64,000 nt of DNA. It comes from an uncultured Crocinitomix sp. Its GTDB lineage: Bacteria; Bacteroidota; Bacteroidia; Flavobacteriales_D; Crocinitomicaceae. Both the position numbers and the translations under genes were made by a program. How positions within the stretch are numbered: the stretch's first letter is position 1; the number at the start of each line of letters is the position of its first letter. The notes beneath the pieces were generated by a model, which made no database searches, was not told the origin of the DNA, and worked only from the letters and a program-made list of their open reading frames with translations. Shown here piece by piece: positions 1 through 10,300 of the stretch. Location: contig CAKZON010000068.1 in NCBI GenBank assembly GCA_937136425.1, positions 1 through 64,000 of the forward strand, read 5' to 3'.

Positions 1-109
1 ATTGTGAACGCAATTTCAATAAAAAGGCACTTTTTTAATGCTCTTAAAGGCTTTTTGAAAAGCTCATTTGGTCATAAAGGATGCACTCATTAATATGTCC
101 GAGATACAC

Positions 110-1081
110 TTATCTTACTACTTCGCTCGGCAGCACACTATGAGTTCGCTTAAAAATACGTGAAAATTGACTTAAGTTTGAATACCCAATTAAGTGTCCT
201 ACTTCGGAAACTGAATAATCTTTCGTCAAAAGTAATTCCATGGCTTTATCCATTCTAAAAGTGAGTGAATATTGATAAGGACTTTTTCCAAAAACTTGCT
301 TAAAGAGATTTTTAAATTTTGATAGACTCATGCCTGCATTTTCTGCCAATTTTGAATTTGGGGAAACTTCATTCCAGTCTTCTTCTATCTTGTCTTTTGC
401 TTTTAATAACTCCTGAATATCCCTTGGATTCACATTTTGAATGCGCTTGTCAAATGATCTTTCACCCCATTTCTCCAAGGAATATGCCATTATTTTTAAT
501 ACGTTGGAAAACAAATCCAACTCCCGCATATTTGTTCTGTCTGATTTAATTGAACGAATAATTTTATCAAATTTGAAATCGATTATTTCAAACATACAAA
601 TGGGATTTTTTTCGAAAAGAAAGTCATACACAGGATTCCCTTCTGCTTCATTTTTAAACGCATTGTTTAACAACCACTCTTTGGAAAATGAAATATTAAA
701 AATATTAATTGGCACATTTGCTGGGAAGACCATTTCTGTTTCAAGCATTGCAGAAGAAAGTAAAATACCGTAATTGTTGAATCCTAATTTCTCTTTTTTA
801 CCAGGTAAATTTTGGTCAATAACAACTTTTGATAAATAAAAGTTGAATAAAAAGCGATTATTTTCTTCACTTGGTATTCTACAGATTTTAATAGGATTTA
901 AAATCTTGGCATTAATAAATGTAACACTTAATCCTTCTTGAATATTTAGAACTTCGATTACTCCTTCTCCAACTTCAGAACCTAAGGTCATCTTATTTCC
1001 TTCGAGCTTAGAAGGAATATTATTATGCAAATGCTCTATCCAGACATTTGCCGAAATCAATTTATTTTTGATTGTTTTCAT
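110..1081 (-). CDS. AraC-family transcriptional regulator
   Basis: A 323-residue DNA-binding regulator. The last ~100 residues form an AraC/XylS double helix-turn-helix: the first around LAENAGMSLSKFKNLFKQVFG, the second around VSEVGHLIGYSNLSQFSRIF, with the usual GYSNLSQFSRIFK signature. The first ~220 residues are a cytoplasmic ligand or oligomerisation region that I do not recognise; there is no signal peptide or membrane segment. The ATG at 1081 is the only plausible early start. No operon partner is obvious: the next minus-strand gene upstream begins 50 bases away and encodes an unrelated small membrane protein. The ligand and targets are unknown. Family call is firm, specific role unknown. 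Confidence 0.9.
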   Translation of the reverse strand: MKTIKNKLISANVWIEHLHNNIPSKLEGNKMTLGSEVGEGVIEVLNIQEGLSVTFINAKILNPIKICRIPSEENNRFLFNFYLSKVVIDQNLPGKKEKLGFNNYGILLSSAMLETEMVFPANVPINIFNISFSKEWLLNNAFKNEAEGNPVYDFLFEKNPICMFEIIDFKFDKIIRSIKSDRTNMRELDLFSNVLKIMAYSLEKWGERSFDKRIQNVNPRDIQELLKAKDKIEEDWNEVSPNSKLAENAGMSLSKFKNLFKQVFGKSPYQYSLTFRMDKAMELLLTKDYSVSEVGHLIGYSNLSQFSRIFKRTHSVLPSEVVR

Positions 1082-1130
1082 TTAAACAATTAACAAGTAT
1101 CTTAGCTAAAAGTAGGTATTATTAAATTAA

Positions 1131-1391
1131 TCATTTATTGAGCTTAATGTCAATTCGGTTTATCTTTTGCTTTACATCCCTAATCTCATCATAGAGGACA
1201 GAAACATTTTCTGCTGTATCATAAGACAGCCCTTCAATATTTCTATTATTACTTCTAGCTTCGTAAAGTAAATCCTTAACTTGTGTCAATTGAATTGATA
1301 GGTGAAAATTATGTAACACAATGATAAGTAACATTGATAATACTCCTATTACCCCATACTTATTGCTCTTCATTTTTTTCTTAGATTCCAT
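1131..1391 (-). CDS. small single-pass membrane protein with coiled coil
   Basis: 86 residues, no family recognised. A lysine-rich N-terminus (MESKKKMKSNK) precedes one hydrophobic helix (residues ~12-34, YGVIGVLSMLLIIVLHNFHL). The remainder is charged and looks helical, with a coiled-coil-like end around VSVLYDEIRDVKQKINRIDI. The topology suggests an inner-membrane anchor with a short helical domain. It lies 33 bases downstream of the exported protein encoded at 1425-1853, so the two may be co-transcribed. Reality as a gene is supported by its clean membrane-protein composition and tight placement, not by homology. Confidence 0.6.
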   Translation of the reverse strand: MESKKKMKSNKYGVIGVLSMLLIIVLHNFHLSIQLTQVKDLLYEARSNNRNIEGLSYDTAENVSVLYDEIRDVKQKINRIDIKLNK

Positions 1392-1424
1392 TTTAAACTT
1401 TAACTTATTGTATTGAATATTAGA

Positions 1425-1853
1425 TTAAAAAAAACGCATTTGAAAAATATACTTCATTGAACTCCCCTTGCCTTCATCCGTTTCAACCCAGTGATAAACA
1501 TTATAATAAACACTCTTATTCTTTTGCCCGAACTGGTAAAGTTTTTTTAACGAAATAGAAACCTTATGAGAAGTGCTCTTAGCTTCTTTTAATTTTAGTT
1601 TTCTATTTTTTTCATCTCTGATGAAAAGTACTGATCTACAGTTATTACAAAGTATTTCATTCGAATAAATCACTATTAACGAATCTTTTTCATTAATGGC
1701 AGAAGCCTCAAAATTAATTACGTTCGAATTATTTTCTAAAGATACGTTTGTGACAACCGAATCACTATAAAAAACTTGCCAGTAGTCTAACGTATCGCAA
1801 AGTCCTGTCTTACAACAAACTATTAGAATATACAATAAACTAAATTTTCTCAT
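1425..1853 (-). CDS. exported protein of unknown function
   Basis: 142 residues starting with a hydrophobic signal sequence (MRKFSLLYILIVCCKTGLCD), so probably periplasmic or anchored through its N-terminus. The mature part is beta-strand-like and contains a CNNC pair (ILCNNCRSVLF) that could form a disulfide. No family recognised. It is followed on the same strand by the small membrane protein at 1131-1391. A 7-base stretch resembling the Bacteroidota -7 element lies just upstream (about 1868-1875, one mismatch) but is too weak to call. Confidence 0.6.
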   Translation of the reverse strand: MRKFSLLYILIVCCKTGLCDTLDYWQVFYSDSVVTNVSLENNSNVINFEASAINEKDSLIVIYSNEILCNNCRSVLFIRDEKNRKLKLKEAKSTSHKVSISLKKLYQFGQKNKSVYYNVYHWVETDEGKGSSMKYIFQMRFF

Positions 1854-1996
1854 TTTTTAATTTTGCATAAAGTTAAGCTTGATGTAATCAAGGTAGATAG
1901 TTCATTGAGCCAGATATCTATCTCATTCAGCCACTGATTTGAACTCGAAAACATGCTAAAACCGCGATCATATGTATGAAGCGGACTAAAGTTTTA

Positions 1997-2815
1997 CTAT
2001 CGATCGTCTTTTTTTATGGATACATGATAGAAGTGACTTGCGAAATTCTTCTCATTCAGATACTCCAAAGGCGTTTTTTGAGTCAGAAATTTAAATTCTT
2101 TAATAAAGTGACTTTGGTCAAAATACCCATTTTCCAAAATAGTATCCAAATAATCGGACTCTTTGCGAAGTAGCATTTTTTTTACCACATCTTGAAACCT
2201 TGCTATCTTTTGAAATTCCTTTGCTGTAAGTCCAAATTGGGATTTAAATCCTCTTTCAAATTGCCTCAGGCTTAAGTTCGACTCTTTTGCAAATTCACGA
2301 ATTGAAAGACCATTAAAATTATAATATAATTCGTCAATTATTAGATCCCATTTATCGTTGTCTTCATTGTGAAAACGATTAAAAGCTTCTAATAAAAAAC
2401 GCTCGATCACTTCTATTTTGTCAATTGTTTCCGATATGCTCTCAAGCTCATCTAATAGTTGCTCTCCATTACTTTGCCACAAACTTTTTAATGAAAAATA
2501 GTTATTATTTAATTCTGAAAACGGAATTGGAGAAAAGTGCCTAAAGGCTCCACTTTTAAAGCGAACAGAAATAAAAGACACCTTTCGTTCTTTATCAAAA
2601 CGAAACATTTTTCTTGGACAAACAGTATGTGCTTTTGGCAGTGTTTCTTGGTTAACAGATAATGGTTTCCCCCTATGAAAAACTAATTCTAACCCTGTAC
2701 CTGGAAGCACCTCTGGAAGATCAAAAAAGTCATTACTTGATTGCTCCAAAACATAAAATCGATCAATATACTTTGACAAGAACGTTGATGGTTTGTATGA
2801 ATTGTTTTTTAGCAT
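1997..2815 (-). CDS. AraC-family regulator (DUF6597-like N-terminus)
   Basis: About 272 residues. The N-terminal part (FLSKYIDRFYVLEQ, then VLPGTGLELVFHRG and FISVRFKSGAFRHF) matches the DUF6597 type of sensory domain common in Bacteroidota AraC regulators. The C-terminal ~100 residues are the double HTH (LSIREFAKESNLSLRQFERGF, then ILENGYFDQSHFIKEFKFLT). I start it at the ATG at 2815, which overlaps the TGA of the upstream monooxygenase by one base. A longer frame would need TTG at 2818. The one-base overlap suggests translational coupling to the YgiN-like protein, which may be related to the signal this regulator senses. Confidence 0.88.
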   Translation of the reverse strand: MLKNNSYKPSTFLSKYIDRFYVLEQSSNDFFDLPEVLPGTGLELVFHRGKPLSVNQETLPKAHTVCPRKMFRFDKERKVSFISVRFKSGAFRHFSPIPFSELNNNYFSLKSLWQSNGEQLLDELESISETIDKIEVIERFLLEAFNRFHNEDNDKWDLIIDELYYNFNGLSIREFAKESNLSLRQFERGFKSQFGLTAKEFQKIARFQDVVKKMLLRKESDYLDTILENGYFDQSHFIKEFKFLTQKTPLEYLNEKNFASHFYHVSIKKDDR

Positions 2816-3093
2816 CAATAAACTTCAATTGAGGGTTCTTCAGCGAGTAATGGCATTACTGAATTTATAAAAAATTTGAAATGTTCGGACGAATTATGTT
2901 TTTCCAAGGCTTCTTCATTTCTATATTTTTCATGAAAAATAAATTCTTTCTGGTTGTTTATACTCTTATATAATTGGTAAGATAAACAATCTTTTTCTGC
3001 ATTACTTTTTTCAATCATCCTATTAGATAACTCTATAAATTCCTGTACTTTGACTTCTTGTACTTTGGCGATAACAATAACCTTTTTTTCCAT
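2815..3093 (-). CDS. antibiotic biosynthesis monooxygenase (YgiN-like)
   Basis: 92 residues from the ATG at 3093 (MEKKVIVIAKVQ). The pattern is that of the ABM/YgiN fold: a beta strand at the N-terminus, a helix containing QEFIELSNRMIEKS, the strand CLSYQLYKS, then EFIFHEKYRNEEALEKHNSSEHF, the family signature with the conserved E and H near the C-terminus. Relatives are small dimeric cofactor-free oxygenases acting on quinones or haem, or they simply bind such ligands; the substrate cannot be read here. It is coupled by a one-base overlap to the AraC regulator downstream. Confidence 0.8.
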   Translation of the reverse strand: MEKKVIVIAKVQEVKVQEFIELSNRMIEKSNAEKDCLSYQLYKSINNQKEFIFHEKYRNEEALEKHNSSEHFKFFINSVMPLLAEEPSIEVY

Positions 3094-3414
3094 AATTATA
3101 TTTTTGACAAAGATGGTTTGTTCAAAATCATAACGATAGTAAAAAAACGACAAATAAATAGCACCTTAAAAAGATTAATAAACTTTAAGAGTTATCAAAG
3201 GATAATATTTACAAACCTATTTTGACCCATTTTTCTATAAATTGGTGAAAGCCAAATGTTGAAATAGTGAAAGCAGTATCATTCCTTCGTCACAATCATT
3301 TTCATTTTAAGTGTATAAAATGTACACGACCGATAATATTATAAGCTCTTCGATTCTCGTTAGGTTCATAATCTGAAGAGCTAAAATGATTCGGATATCT
3401 TGCTGCAAACTTCT

Positions 3415-3575
3415 TCCAACGCCTTTAAATCCTCAAAAAGAGGGTTCGATAACAGTCCCCCTCTTTCCGCAAGTAAAATTAAGGTCTAGCTTTTTAGCTA
3501 GGCCTTTTTTGTTGGAATCAATTCGACGAACTTGTTCGATCGAGTTGAGTACGACGAAAAAAGAGAACGAAGTGA
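3415..3575. repeat. dispersed ~160-base repeat module, copy A
   Basis: Matches copy C at 12613-12770 in the same order of parts. (1) 57 bases (3415-3471) differ at only 3 positions from 12613-12669 and contain GAGGGTTCGATAACAG and CCCCCTC. (2) A hairpin with T-run (3481-3507). (3) A second 21-base hairpin at 3523-3543 whose stem changes are compensated in copy C. (4) A common end, GAGAACGAAGTGA (3563-3575). The CCCCTCTCTCCGCA part resembles the 3' end of a bacterial tRNA-Ser, but no T-loop of normal length can be formed. On the minus strand the module reads as a ~60-codon open frame without an ATG, ending in a TGA near 3430. Confidence 0.75.
3481..3507. terminator. terminator-like hairpin within repeat copy A
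   Basis: GGTCTAGCT pairs with AGCTAGGCC (one G-T wobble) across a short T loop and is followed by six Ts, a rho-independent terminator shape on the plus strand. It resembles the hairpin at 3643-3676, so one may be a local duplicate of the other. Confidence 0.6.
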
Positions 3576-3596
3576 CCTTAATTTTATTTGTGTTAT

Positions 3597-3680
3597 TTTA
3601 TTCCAAACGGGATCAATGATTAATCCCCCTCTCTCCGCAACAAAAAAAGGTCTAGCTAAAAGCTAGACCTTTTTTATTTG
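3597..3680. repeat. partial repeat copy B
   Basis: Repeats only the inner part of the module: TAATCCCCCTCTCTCCGCA, then a short spacer and a GGTCTAGCT hairpin. The 57-base upstream block and the second hairpin are missing. It abuts the 3' end of the large protease gene, so copies A and B together look like a tandem partial duplication. Confidence 0.6.
3643..3676. terminator. bidirectional terminator after the protease gene
   Basis: GGTCTAGCT (3649-3657), loop AAA, AGCTAGACC (3661-3669), flanked by seven As on the left and six Ts on the right. It is a perfect 9-base stem extended by A-T pairs. It lies about 16 bases beyond the stop codon of the protease gene on the minus strand and is a good terminator for it. 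Confidence 0.8.
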
Positions 3681-3691
3681 AATCAATTTGA

Positions 3692-6600
3692 TTAACGTTT
3701 AATTAAAACTTTTGATTTTAGCAATTTACCTTCAACATCTAGTATTAAATAATACATTCCTGGGACTAATGTTGAAGTATCCATTATATGCTCTGTATTT
3801 ATACCAGGTTTTTCTACTAAGACGATTTGTCCTAAACTGTTGTAAAGTTTGATTTCATTTAATATCATGTCACTTGAATTAAAAATGTGCAATTCTGCAT
3901 CAGCAGGATTTGGAAATACGTTAAAGAATCCAACCCCTAGGTCATCAATACCAAGCTGACTATCTACTATAAAACTAAATTCCCGCTCGCAGCCGTTGGC
4001 ATCTGTTATTGTTAAGATATAAGTACTAGCAGCTAGGTCAAATAAATCTTCCGAAGTATCTCCAGTGTTCCACAAATAGCTATAGGTTGGAACTCCACCA
4101 GTTGTTGTAATGTTTATTTGACCATCATCTCCAAACACTTCATTTGAAACAGATGATGCAACTTCTATTTCTGAAGGCGATTCTATTTCTATAAAAAGTT
4201 CTTCCTCACATCCATTTGCATCAGTTACAATAACCGAATAATCTCCTGTCTCAAGGTCGTTTGCTGTTTCCGTAATTTGTCCATCCGACCACAAATATGA
4301 ATAAGGCATTGTTCCAGAAAGCACATTAGCGATACCTGAACCCATTTCCCCTCCAAAGCATAAGTTGTCTATACTCGAAACTTCTAATTCGAAGTTATCT
4401 ATATTCTCAAGGGTAGTTCCAAATGATTGAATACAGCCATTCCCATCAGTAATTAAAACATTATAGATTCCAGCTTCCAGATCGCCAATACTCGCAGTTA
4501 CGTCACCTGTTGTCCAGGCATAAGTGAAATCCGGTGTTCCTCCTGTTAGTGTTAATTCAATAAATCCATTTTCCCTGTCACAAAACTCATTGGATATTTC
4601 TGACTCAACTGTGATTGTATCGGGTTCAATCACCTCAATCGATAACTCTTTGATGCAGCCTCTATCATCTGTGACGGATATCTCATAAGTCCCGCCAGAT
4701 AAATCGTAAATTCCAGCTGTTATATCCCCCGTTGACCACTCAAGCTCGTAGGACGGAATTCCACCATCAATCGAAACATTAATTCCACCATCTGCAAATC
4801 CATTACAAGAAACAGAGTTGATAGTTGGATCAATAATTATTTCGGACGGTGATTCTACGATAAAAGTCTCTTCATCAGAACAGTTGCTATCATCTGTAAG
4901 AACGACAGTATAAATTCCTCCCACAGCCTCTATCAAAACATCTCCAAAGTCACCAGTTGACCATTCATAAGATGCCGATCCATTGATATTAATCCCAGAA
5001 AGATAAATAGCTCCGGAAGGATCATCAAAACAGTCTGTATGAAGAATAGAATCTAAAATGATTTCTGGAGCCAAATCCTCCGGAATAACATAATCTAAAA
5101 TTACCGCACAATCATTCTCATCTGTTAATGTCAGCGTATGCATTCCTGCATAGGCTCCAATCAAATCTTCTGTTAAATCCCCTGTCGACCAACTATAAGT
5201 ATAACCTGGGGTTCCGCCTGAGACGGTAACCAAGACTTCTCCATTATCCATGCCACAATCTGCCTGTACAATCTCCGTTTCAGTAATGATTTCAGTTGGA
5301 GAAGCTACTGTAAAAGTATCTACCATCTCACACAGGTTTTCATCTGTTACTGAAATTGTATTTTCACCACCTAACAACCCCGTTTCCGTGACCCCTGTAC
5401 CACCTGTTGACCACAGATATGTATATCCTGGTGTTCCTCCAGAAACGACTACGTTAGCTTCTCCTTCTTCGGCTCCATAACATTCAGCATCTTCTGTTAC
5501 GGTAATCGTTAAAATGATTTCATCAGGCTGTGTGATTTCCTGTGTAATAGAATCTTGACAACCATTAATATCTGAAACAACTAGTGTATAAATATTCGGA
5601 ACTAACTCTGAAGCATCTTCATCTGTACCTCCATCATTATCCCATAAAAACTCGTACTCGGGAGTTCCTCCCGACACCAATACATCAATTGAACCGCTAG
5701 ACTCTCCAAAGCAGAGGACATCTTCAAATTCAACTACCTCAACTAATGGTTTTTCATTGACTGTGATTTCGAGTTCAACTGAACTATTACCAACAACTTC
5801 ATCTTCTACATCATTTGGGTTGCTTGTTGTCACAAGGAGTGTATAATCGCCAGTAATTAAGAACACCCCAGGAAGCACCACCAACTCTGAAGAATCAGGC
5901 ATGAGCGTTCCTACCCATTCGATCGATTCGGTAAGCATTGCATCAACAAAAAGCTCAATATCCAACGATACGAGATCTTCGTTACCATTATTCAAAATGG
6001 TAATTTCTGTTAAAACGGAATCTCCTTCACAAGTAGCTTGAGATAACACAAAACTTGTGATTTCTACGTCCATAAAGGGATTTAAAGCACATCCGGATAA
6101 ACAATCAGCATCAATAATTTTTTCTCGAATCAAATCTCCAGGCTGAGGACCGAAACCAAGTCCTAAATCAATTCCGCTGCCACCAACAAGGTGACAATAG
6201 CTCATTATTGTTCCAAATGGAGGAATAGCCCCTGCACATCCTTCATCAGATCCAGCAGCTGGTCCACAACCATCAATCGCTGTCATATCTCCATTCCAAA
6301 AACAAGCATGTGTATGAGGAGACCCGAAATTATGCCCCATTTCGTGTGTAACTACTTCAATGGTCCAAGAGTAAACTGGCACTGCTTCAAAGAAAGGATG
6401 TATATCACTTACTGCTTTTCGCAATGCTTGACTGGGACTACAAAATACATTTAACCAAGCTAAACCACCATTACCTCTATATGAAACAAAATGTCCTAAA
6501 TCTCCTTCCCAAACTGGAGTAGTTGTACCAAAAAGATCTAAAAGGGTTGGTGTATCATTCACACCATCATAAGGACTTACAATATCCCATATATAAACAT

Positions 6601-7333
6601 CAGACAAGTATACTGTTATATCTTCCAATTCATAAATTAGAAAAATTTCATTAAACATTGCTGTGATATAATCTGTTGCTCCAATGGCTCCATCCTTATC
6701 TAAAAATATATCATAATCAACTTCAAAGTAGAGTCCAACACAATCTCCTATAGCTTTGGGAACATCCGTGATACCAGAAGAAGGTGGTGCTTTGTCAATT
6801 TCAGGTGTATCATCAACACCACAAGTAAAATTACTGTTTCCGTGTAATTCAGACTCACGGAAAAATACATAATTTTCGCTTCCCTTTACTTTACCAAGAT
6901 TTATATTACCTAAGCCTTGAATAGATCCAACGCCAATGATTTCTCCGTTCAAAATGCTTAAAGCAAAATGCGAATTCGGATACTCATCAAATGTTCCGTG
7001 ATAATACACACTTTTTGAACGCTCTTTCAAACGAAAGTCATTTCCGGACGCCGTTCTTACCACTAAATCATCTCGAAAAAAACTAGACTCAGTTAACCTA
7101 AGTCTTACCATTTCTCCTTGGAATGGAATTACCATTTGAATTTCGGCCTTATGGTTATTCAATAATTCCTGCCAAATATCTTCATTCACTGATAACAATT
7201 CGTATTCATGTAAATCAGGAAGAGGTGTCTGTTCTTTCTCTTCTTCACTTGCTCGTGAAAATAAGTTTTGATCTTGTCCAAAAACAGGAGAACAAATAAT
7301 TAGCAATAGTGCTAGTTTAAGTAGCTTTTTCAT
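3692..7333 (-). CDS. secreted metzincin protease with SprB repeats and T9SS sorting domain
   Basis: 1213 residues. Signal peptide MKKLLKLALLLIICSPVFG. The catalytic motif HEMGHNFGSPH gives zinc ligands H330, H334 and H340 with E331 as the base, followed by a Met-turn (GTIMSY), which fits reprolysin-like M12 metzincins. Next comes a CARDB/Ig-like region, then about eight SprB-type repeats of ~80 residues, each carrying a core such as GYTYLWSTG (or YSYLWSDGQ). The last ~75 residues (VFPNPADAELHI to the end VLIKR) are a type A T9SS sorting domain, so it should be exported and attached at the surface. It lies 18 bases behind the CHU_C protein on the same strand. The substrate is unknown; adhesion or host/particle degradation is an inference. 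Confidence 0.9.
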   Translation of the reverse strand: MKKLLKLALLLIICSPVFGQDQNLFSRASEEEKEQTPLPDLHEYELLSVNEDIWQELLNNHKAEIQMVIPFQGEMVRLRLTESSFFRDDLVVRTASGNDFRLKERSKSVYYHGTFDEYPNSHFALSILNGEIIGVGSIQGLGNINLGKVKGSENYVFFRESELHGNSNFTCGVDDTPEIDKAPPSSGITDVPKAIGDCVGLYFEVDYDIFLDKDGAIGATDYITAMFNEIFLIYELEDITVYLSDVYIWDIVSPYDGVNDTPTLLDLFGTTTPVWEGDLGHFVSYRGNGGLAWLNVFCSPSQALRKAVSDIHPFFEAVPVYSWTIEVVTHEMGHNFGSPHTHACFWNGDMTAIDGCGPAAGSDEGCAGAIPPFGTIMSYCHLVGGSGIDLGLGFGPQPGDLIREKIIDADCLSGCALNPFMDVEITSFVLSQATCEGDSVLTEITILNNGNEDLVSLDIELFVDAMLTESIEWVGTLMPDSSELVVLPGVFLITGDYTLLVTTSNPNDVEDEVVGNSSVELEITVNEKPLVEVVEFEDVLCFGESSGSIDVLVSGGTPEYEFLWDNDGGTDEDASELVPNIYTLVVSDINGCQDSITQEITQPDEIILTITVTEDAECYGAEEGEANVVVSGGTPGYTYLWSTGGTGVTETGLLGGENTISVTDENLCEMVDTFTVASPTEIITETEIVQADCGMDNGEVLVTVSGGTPGYTYSWSTGDLTEDLIGAYAGMHTLTLTDENDCAVILDYVIPEDLAPEIILDSILHTDCFDDPSGAIYLSGININGSASYEWSTGDFGDVLIEAVGGIYTVVLTDDSNCSDEETFIVESPSEIIIDPTINSVSCNGFADGGINVSIDGGIPSYELEWSTGDITAGIYDLSGGTYEISVTDDRGCIKELSIEVIEPDTITVESEISNEFCDRENGFIELTLTGGTPDFTYAWTTGDVTASIGDLEAGIYNVLITDGNGCIQSFGTTLENIDNFELEVSSIDNLCFGGEMGSGIANVLSGTMPYSYLWSDGQITETANDLETGDYSVIVTDANGCEEELFIEIESPSEIEVASSVSNEVFGDDGQINITTTGGVPTYSYLWNTGDTSEDLFDLAASTYILTITDANGCEREFSFIVDSQLGIDDLGVGFFNVFPNPADAELHIFNSSDMILNEIKLYNSLGQIVLVEKPGINTEHIMDTSTLVPGMYYLILDVEGKLLKSKVLIKR

Positions 7334-7351
7334 GGTTATATTAGGTTTAAT

Positions 7352-10300
7352 TTATTTAAGTATACTTACATGTCCGTTATCCTCATGACGTCTGTCACTG
7401 TTGACATCTCCAAATTCTATTTTCCAAATGTATATCCCATCATCTACAATGCCACCGTCACCGTATGTGCCATCCCATCCTTCAAGCACATTATAACTTT
7501 CAAAAACTGTTTCTCCCCAACGGTTAAAAATGACTAGGTGATAATCATATATATCTAATCCGGAACCAAATATTGGTGTAAACACTTCATTGAATGAATC
7601 TCCGTCAGGAGTAAATGTATTTGGAATGTAATAGAGTATTTCCTCCGTTACATTAACTGTATAAGAAGTTTTGTCAATGCATCCATTCTGACTTTCTGCC
7701 GTCAATGTAACCGTATAAACTCCTCCCTCGTCAACAGGATAAGTATGGTCAGGGTTTTCTTCATGGGATATACTTGATCCATCTCCAAAATCCCAACCAA
7801 AAGTTTCTGCACCAATTGAATTGTTGACCATTAGAGTGTATGGATCATTAGAATTAAGTTCAGAAGGACTTGGGTAAAAGGCTGCTATTGGATATTCATC
7901 AAGACAGATATAGTCAAAATAAGTTCTGGACGTTTGACACCCCTCAGCCGTGGTCACCTCTAAATTCACATCATGACATCCAGCAGAATTAAAGGTATAA
8001 GACGGCATTAAACATCCAAAGAAAATATCATTACCAATCGTCCATTTGCATTCGGTAGTGACATCAGGAGTGGTATTCGTAAACGTAACGTCCATGGGAT
8101 AACATCCTATTAAATTATCAGCTGTAAACGATATATCTGGTACGACTGCTACCGTTACAGTTATTTCATCTTCCCCAGTACATCCATTTTCATCTATTCC
8201 GGTAACTGTATAAGTACTTGTTTCTGTTGGAATGAAAGACACTCCATCAACGACTCCAGCATCCCAAGTTAAATCATCTGCACCAATTGCTGCTAAAACT
8301 ATTGCCGTACCATCACAAATCACTATGTCATCTGCAGCAATAATCTCAGGAAGTGCATTAACAGTAACAATAACCTCATCAAGAGCAGTGCACCCAGCAG
8401 CGCTTGTACCTGTTACAGTATAAGTAGTAACACCATCTTCAGGAATAAAGCTTGCACCATCTATAACACCATCTGACCAATCGAAAATATCTGCACCAGA
8501 AGCGGTAAGTACAACCGTCTCCCCCTCACACAGAACTTGATCTGGTCCTGCATTTACAGTAGGAGTAGGATTTACAGTAATGGTCAATTCATCTGTTCCA
8601 AAGCAACCTTCAAGATCCATTCCTGATACAGTATATGTTGTTGTTGTTTCCGGCAAGAAAGGTAATCCGTCAATTACTCCACCATCCCACAAATAGACTA
8701 TTCCTCCAGCACCCGAAACTATTGCAATATCGCCTTCACAAATGGTTAAATCAGGCCCAGCATCAATTTCAGGCTCTGGTAAAACTGTAATTATCACGAA
8801 AGCCGTATCTGAACCACAAATCCCTGAATCTACGATATAGCGAAAGTTGTAATCACCTGGAAGAACTTCAGCCCCATCAAAAACAGCTGTTATCGGATCC
8901 ATTGCTCCAGAGTCATCTAGATCATCCCATACACCACCTAAGTCAGCTTCAGTCAAAAGTACATCTAAATCAATTGTTTCATCTAAAGAGTTACATAAAT
9001 CATATGCATTATCAGGACCTGCATTTGCAACAGTCCCAAAGTCAATTTCAAATGGTTCCGCATCAAAACATCCTGCTGAATTCGAATATACTACTACAAA
9101 TACGCTTTCTCCTTCAGAAATTAAATCGTCAGGCCAAAGCCCTACAACCTGATCTGAACTATCAGGAATAATAGAGTAAAATTTCACACCTATATCTAGA
9201 TTCCCATCTGCATCAGTCACTACAAGAGTTGTTAAATCGAACTCTAAGTCACAAATCATCCCTGGATCCTCAATAAATACGATAGGTTCAGAAACAACCT
9301 CAACGAAAATACTTTTTTCAATTCCTCCATCAATGCATCCCATAAGGGGAGTACCTTCAACTGTATAAACAGTTGTAACATCAGGAGAAGCAATAGTTGA
9401 TGTACCTATTAATTCAGATAAACCAACTACCGGAGTCCATGTCCATATAAAATCATCAATATTAGGACCAGCCAAATCCAACTCTATCGAACCTCCTTCA
9501 CAAAAAGAAGCCGTATCAACGGAAGGAACACAACCGATAACATCATCCTCAACACCTTCAAAATCAATGAAAAACAAAACTGATATTGCCTCATCTAGTG
9601 ATCCTTCATCTAAAATTACAGCAAACTCCAAACTATGTGTTTCTCCTGGCCCCAATTCTTCAATCCAATAGGCTAAGGATATTGCTTCATCCTCAGTTAC
9701 AACATCCCCTTCGGTAGAAGAAAAGCCAACTCCATTCCAAATTTCTGAAGCATTTCTATTCGCAAACCCTCCATGTGCAACGCGAAAATTTTCTCCAATA
9801 GCACCTAAACCAATATAAGAATCCCAAGGTTCTGTTTGCGTTGCAGTAACTAATGCTTTTTCACATTCAGGACTTGGTTGCTGGACAATCGTATTCGTCG
9901 TTGCATAGTCAAGTGATAGTGTGACGTTATTATCAGGATCAATATTCCGATAATAATAAATATCAGAGTAAGTCCCACCACCTGTATTGGTTATATTAAC
10001 TTCTGTTAGGTAGTATAAACTTGAAGATTTCAACCTGTAGATAACCTGTACATCAATATCACCTATTGATCCCTCCCAAATTACTAACATACATTCACCA
10101 GTCACTTCATAGGACGTGATTGAGCCCTCTATTTCCTCCAGAAGTCCGGATCCATTATTACCATAGTTGACACCATCTATTTCTACCCCAAAACCATTTT
10201 CGGGAGTTCCTGGAGAAAAGAAATCACCATTAAAATCGTCCCACCCATCCATTTGAGGATTTGCAACGAAACCAAAATAGGTTGGAGCATCAACTGCAGC

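Larger units (their letters stand above)
3094..3691. other. intergenic region with hairpins and repeats, no gene
   Basis: About 600 bases without a credible gene. The left part holds a short dyad (GTGTA at 3311 with TACAC about seven bases on) and a longer inverted repeat: AGCTCTTC at 3344-3351 pairs with GAAGAGCT at 3375-3382, with a further GATT/AATC pairing inside it. The right part is occupied by the dispersed repeat described separately, which has two terminator-like hairpins. A 77-codon plus-strand frame at 3386-3619 runs through the repeat and is not credible. Confidence 0.6.

Noticed and set aside
1..109. Left-edge sequence as a terminator or partial gene
   Set aside because: No frame with coding features and no convincing hairpin; 109 bases of AT-rich sequence.
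319..773. Two plus-strand open frames inside the first AraC gene
   Set aside because: Both overlap the AraC gene antisense and show no domain, signal or promoter.
1879..1891. TTGATGTAATCAA, Fnr-like 13-base palindrome
   Set aside because: Half-site spacing is 3, not 4, the position relative to the promoter is wrong, and it lacks the flanks of the two sites near 41 and 45 kb.
3386..3619. 77-codon plus-strand frame
   Set aside because: Runs through the repeat modules and terminators; no protein-like features.
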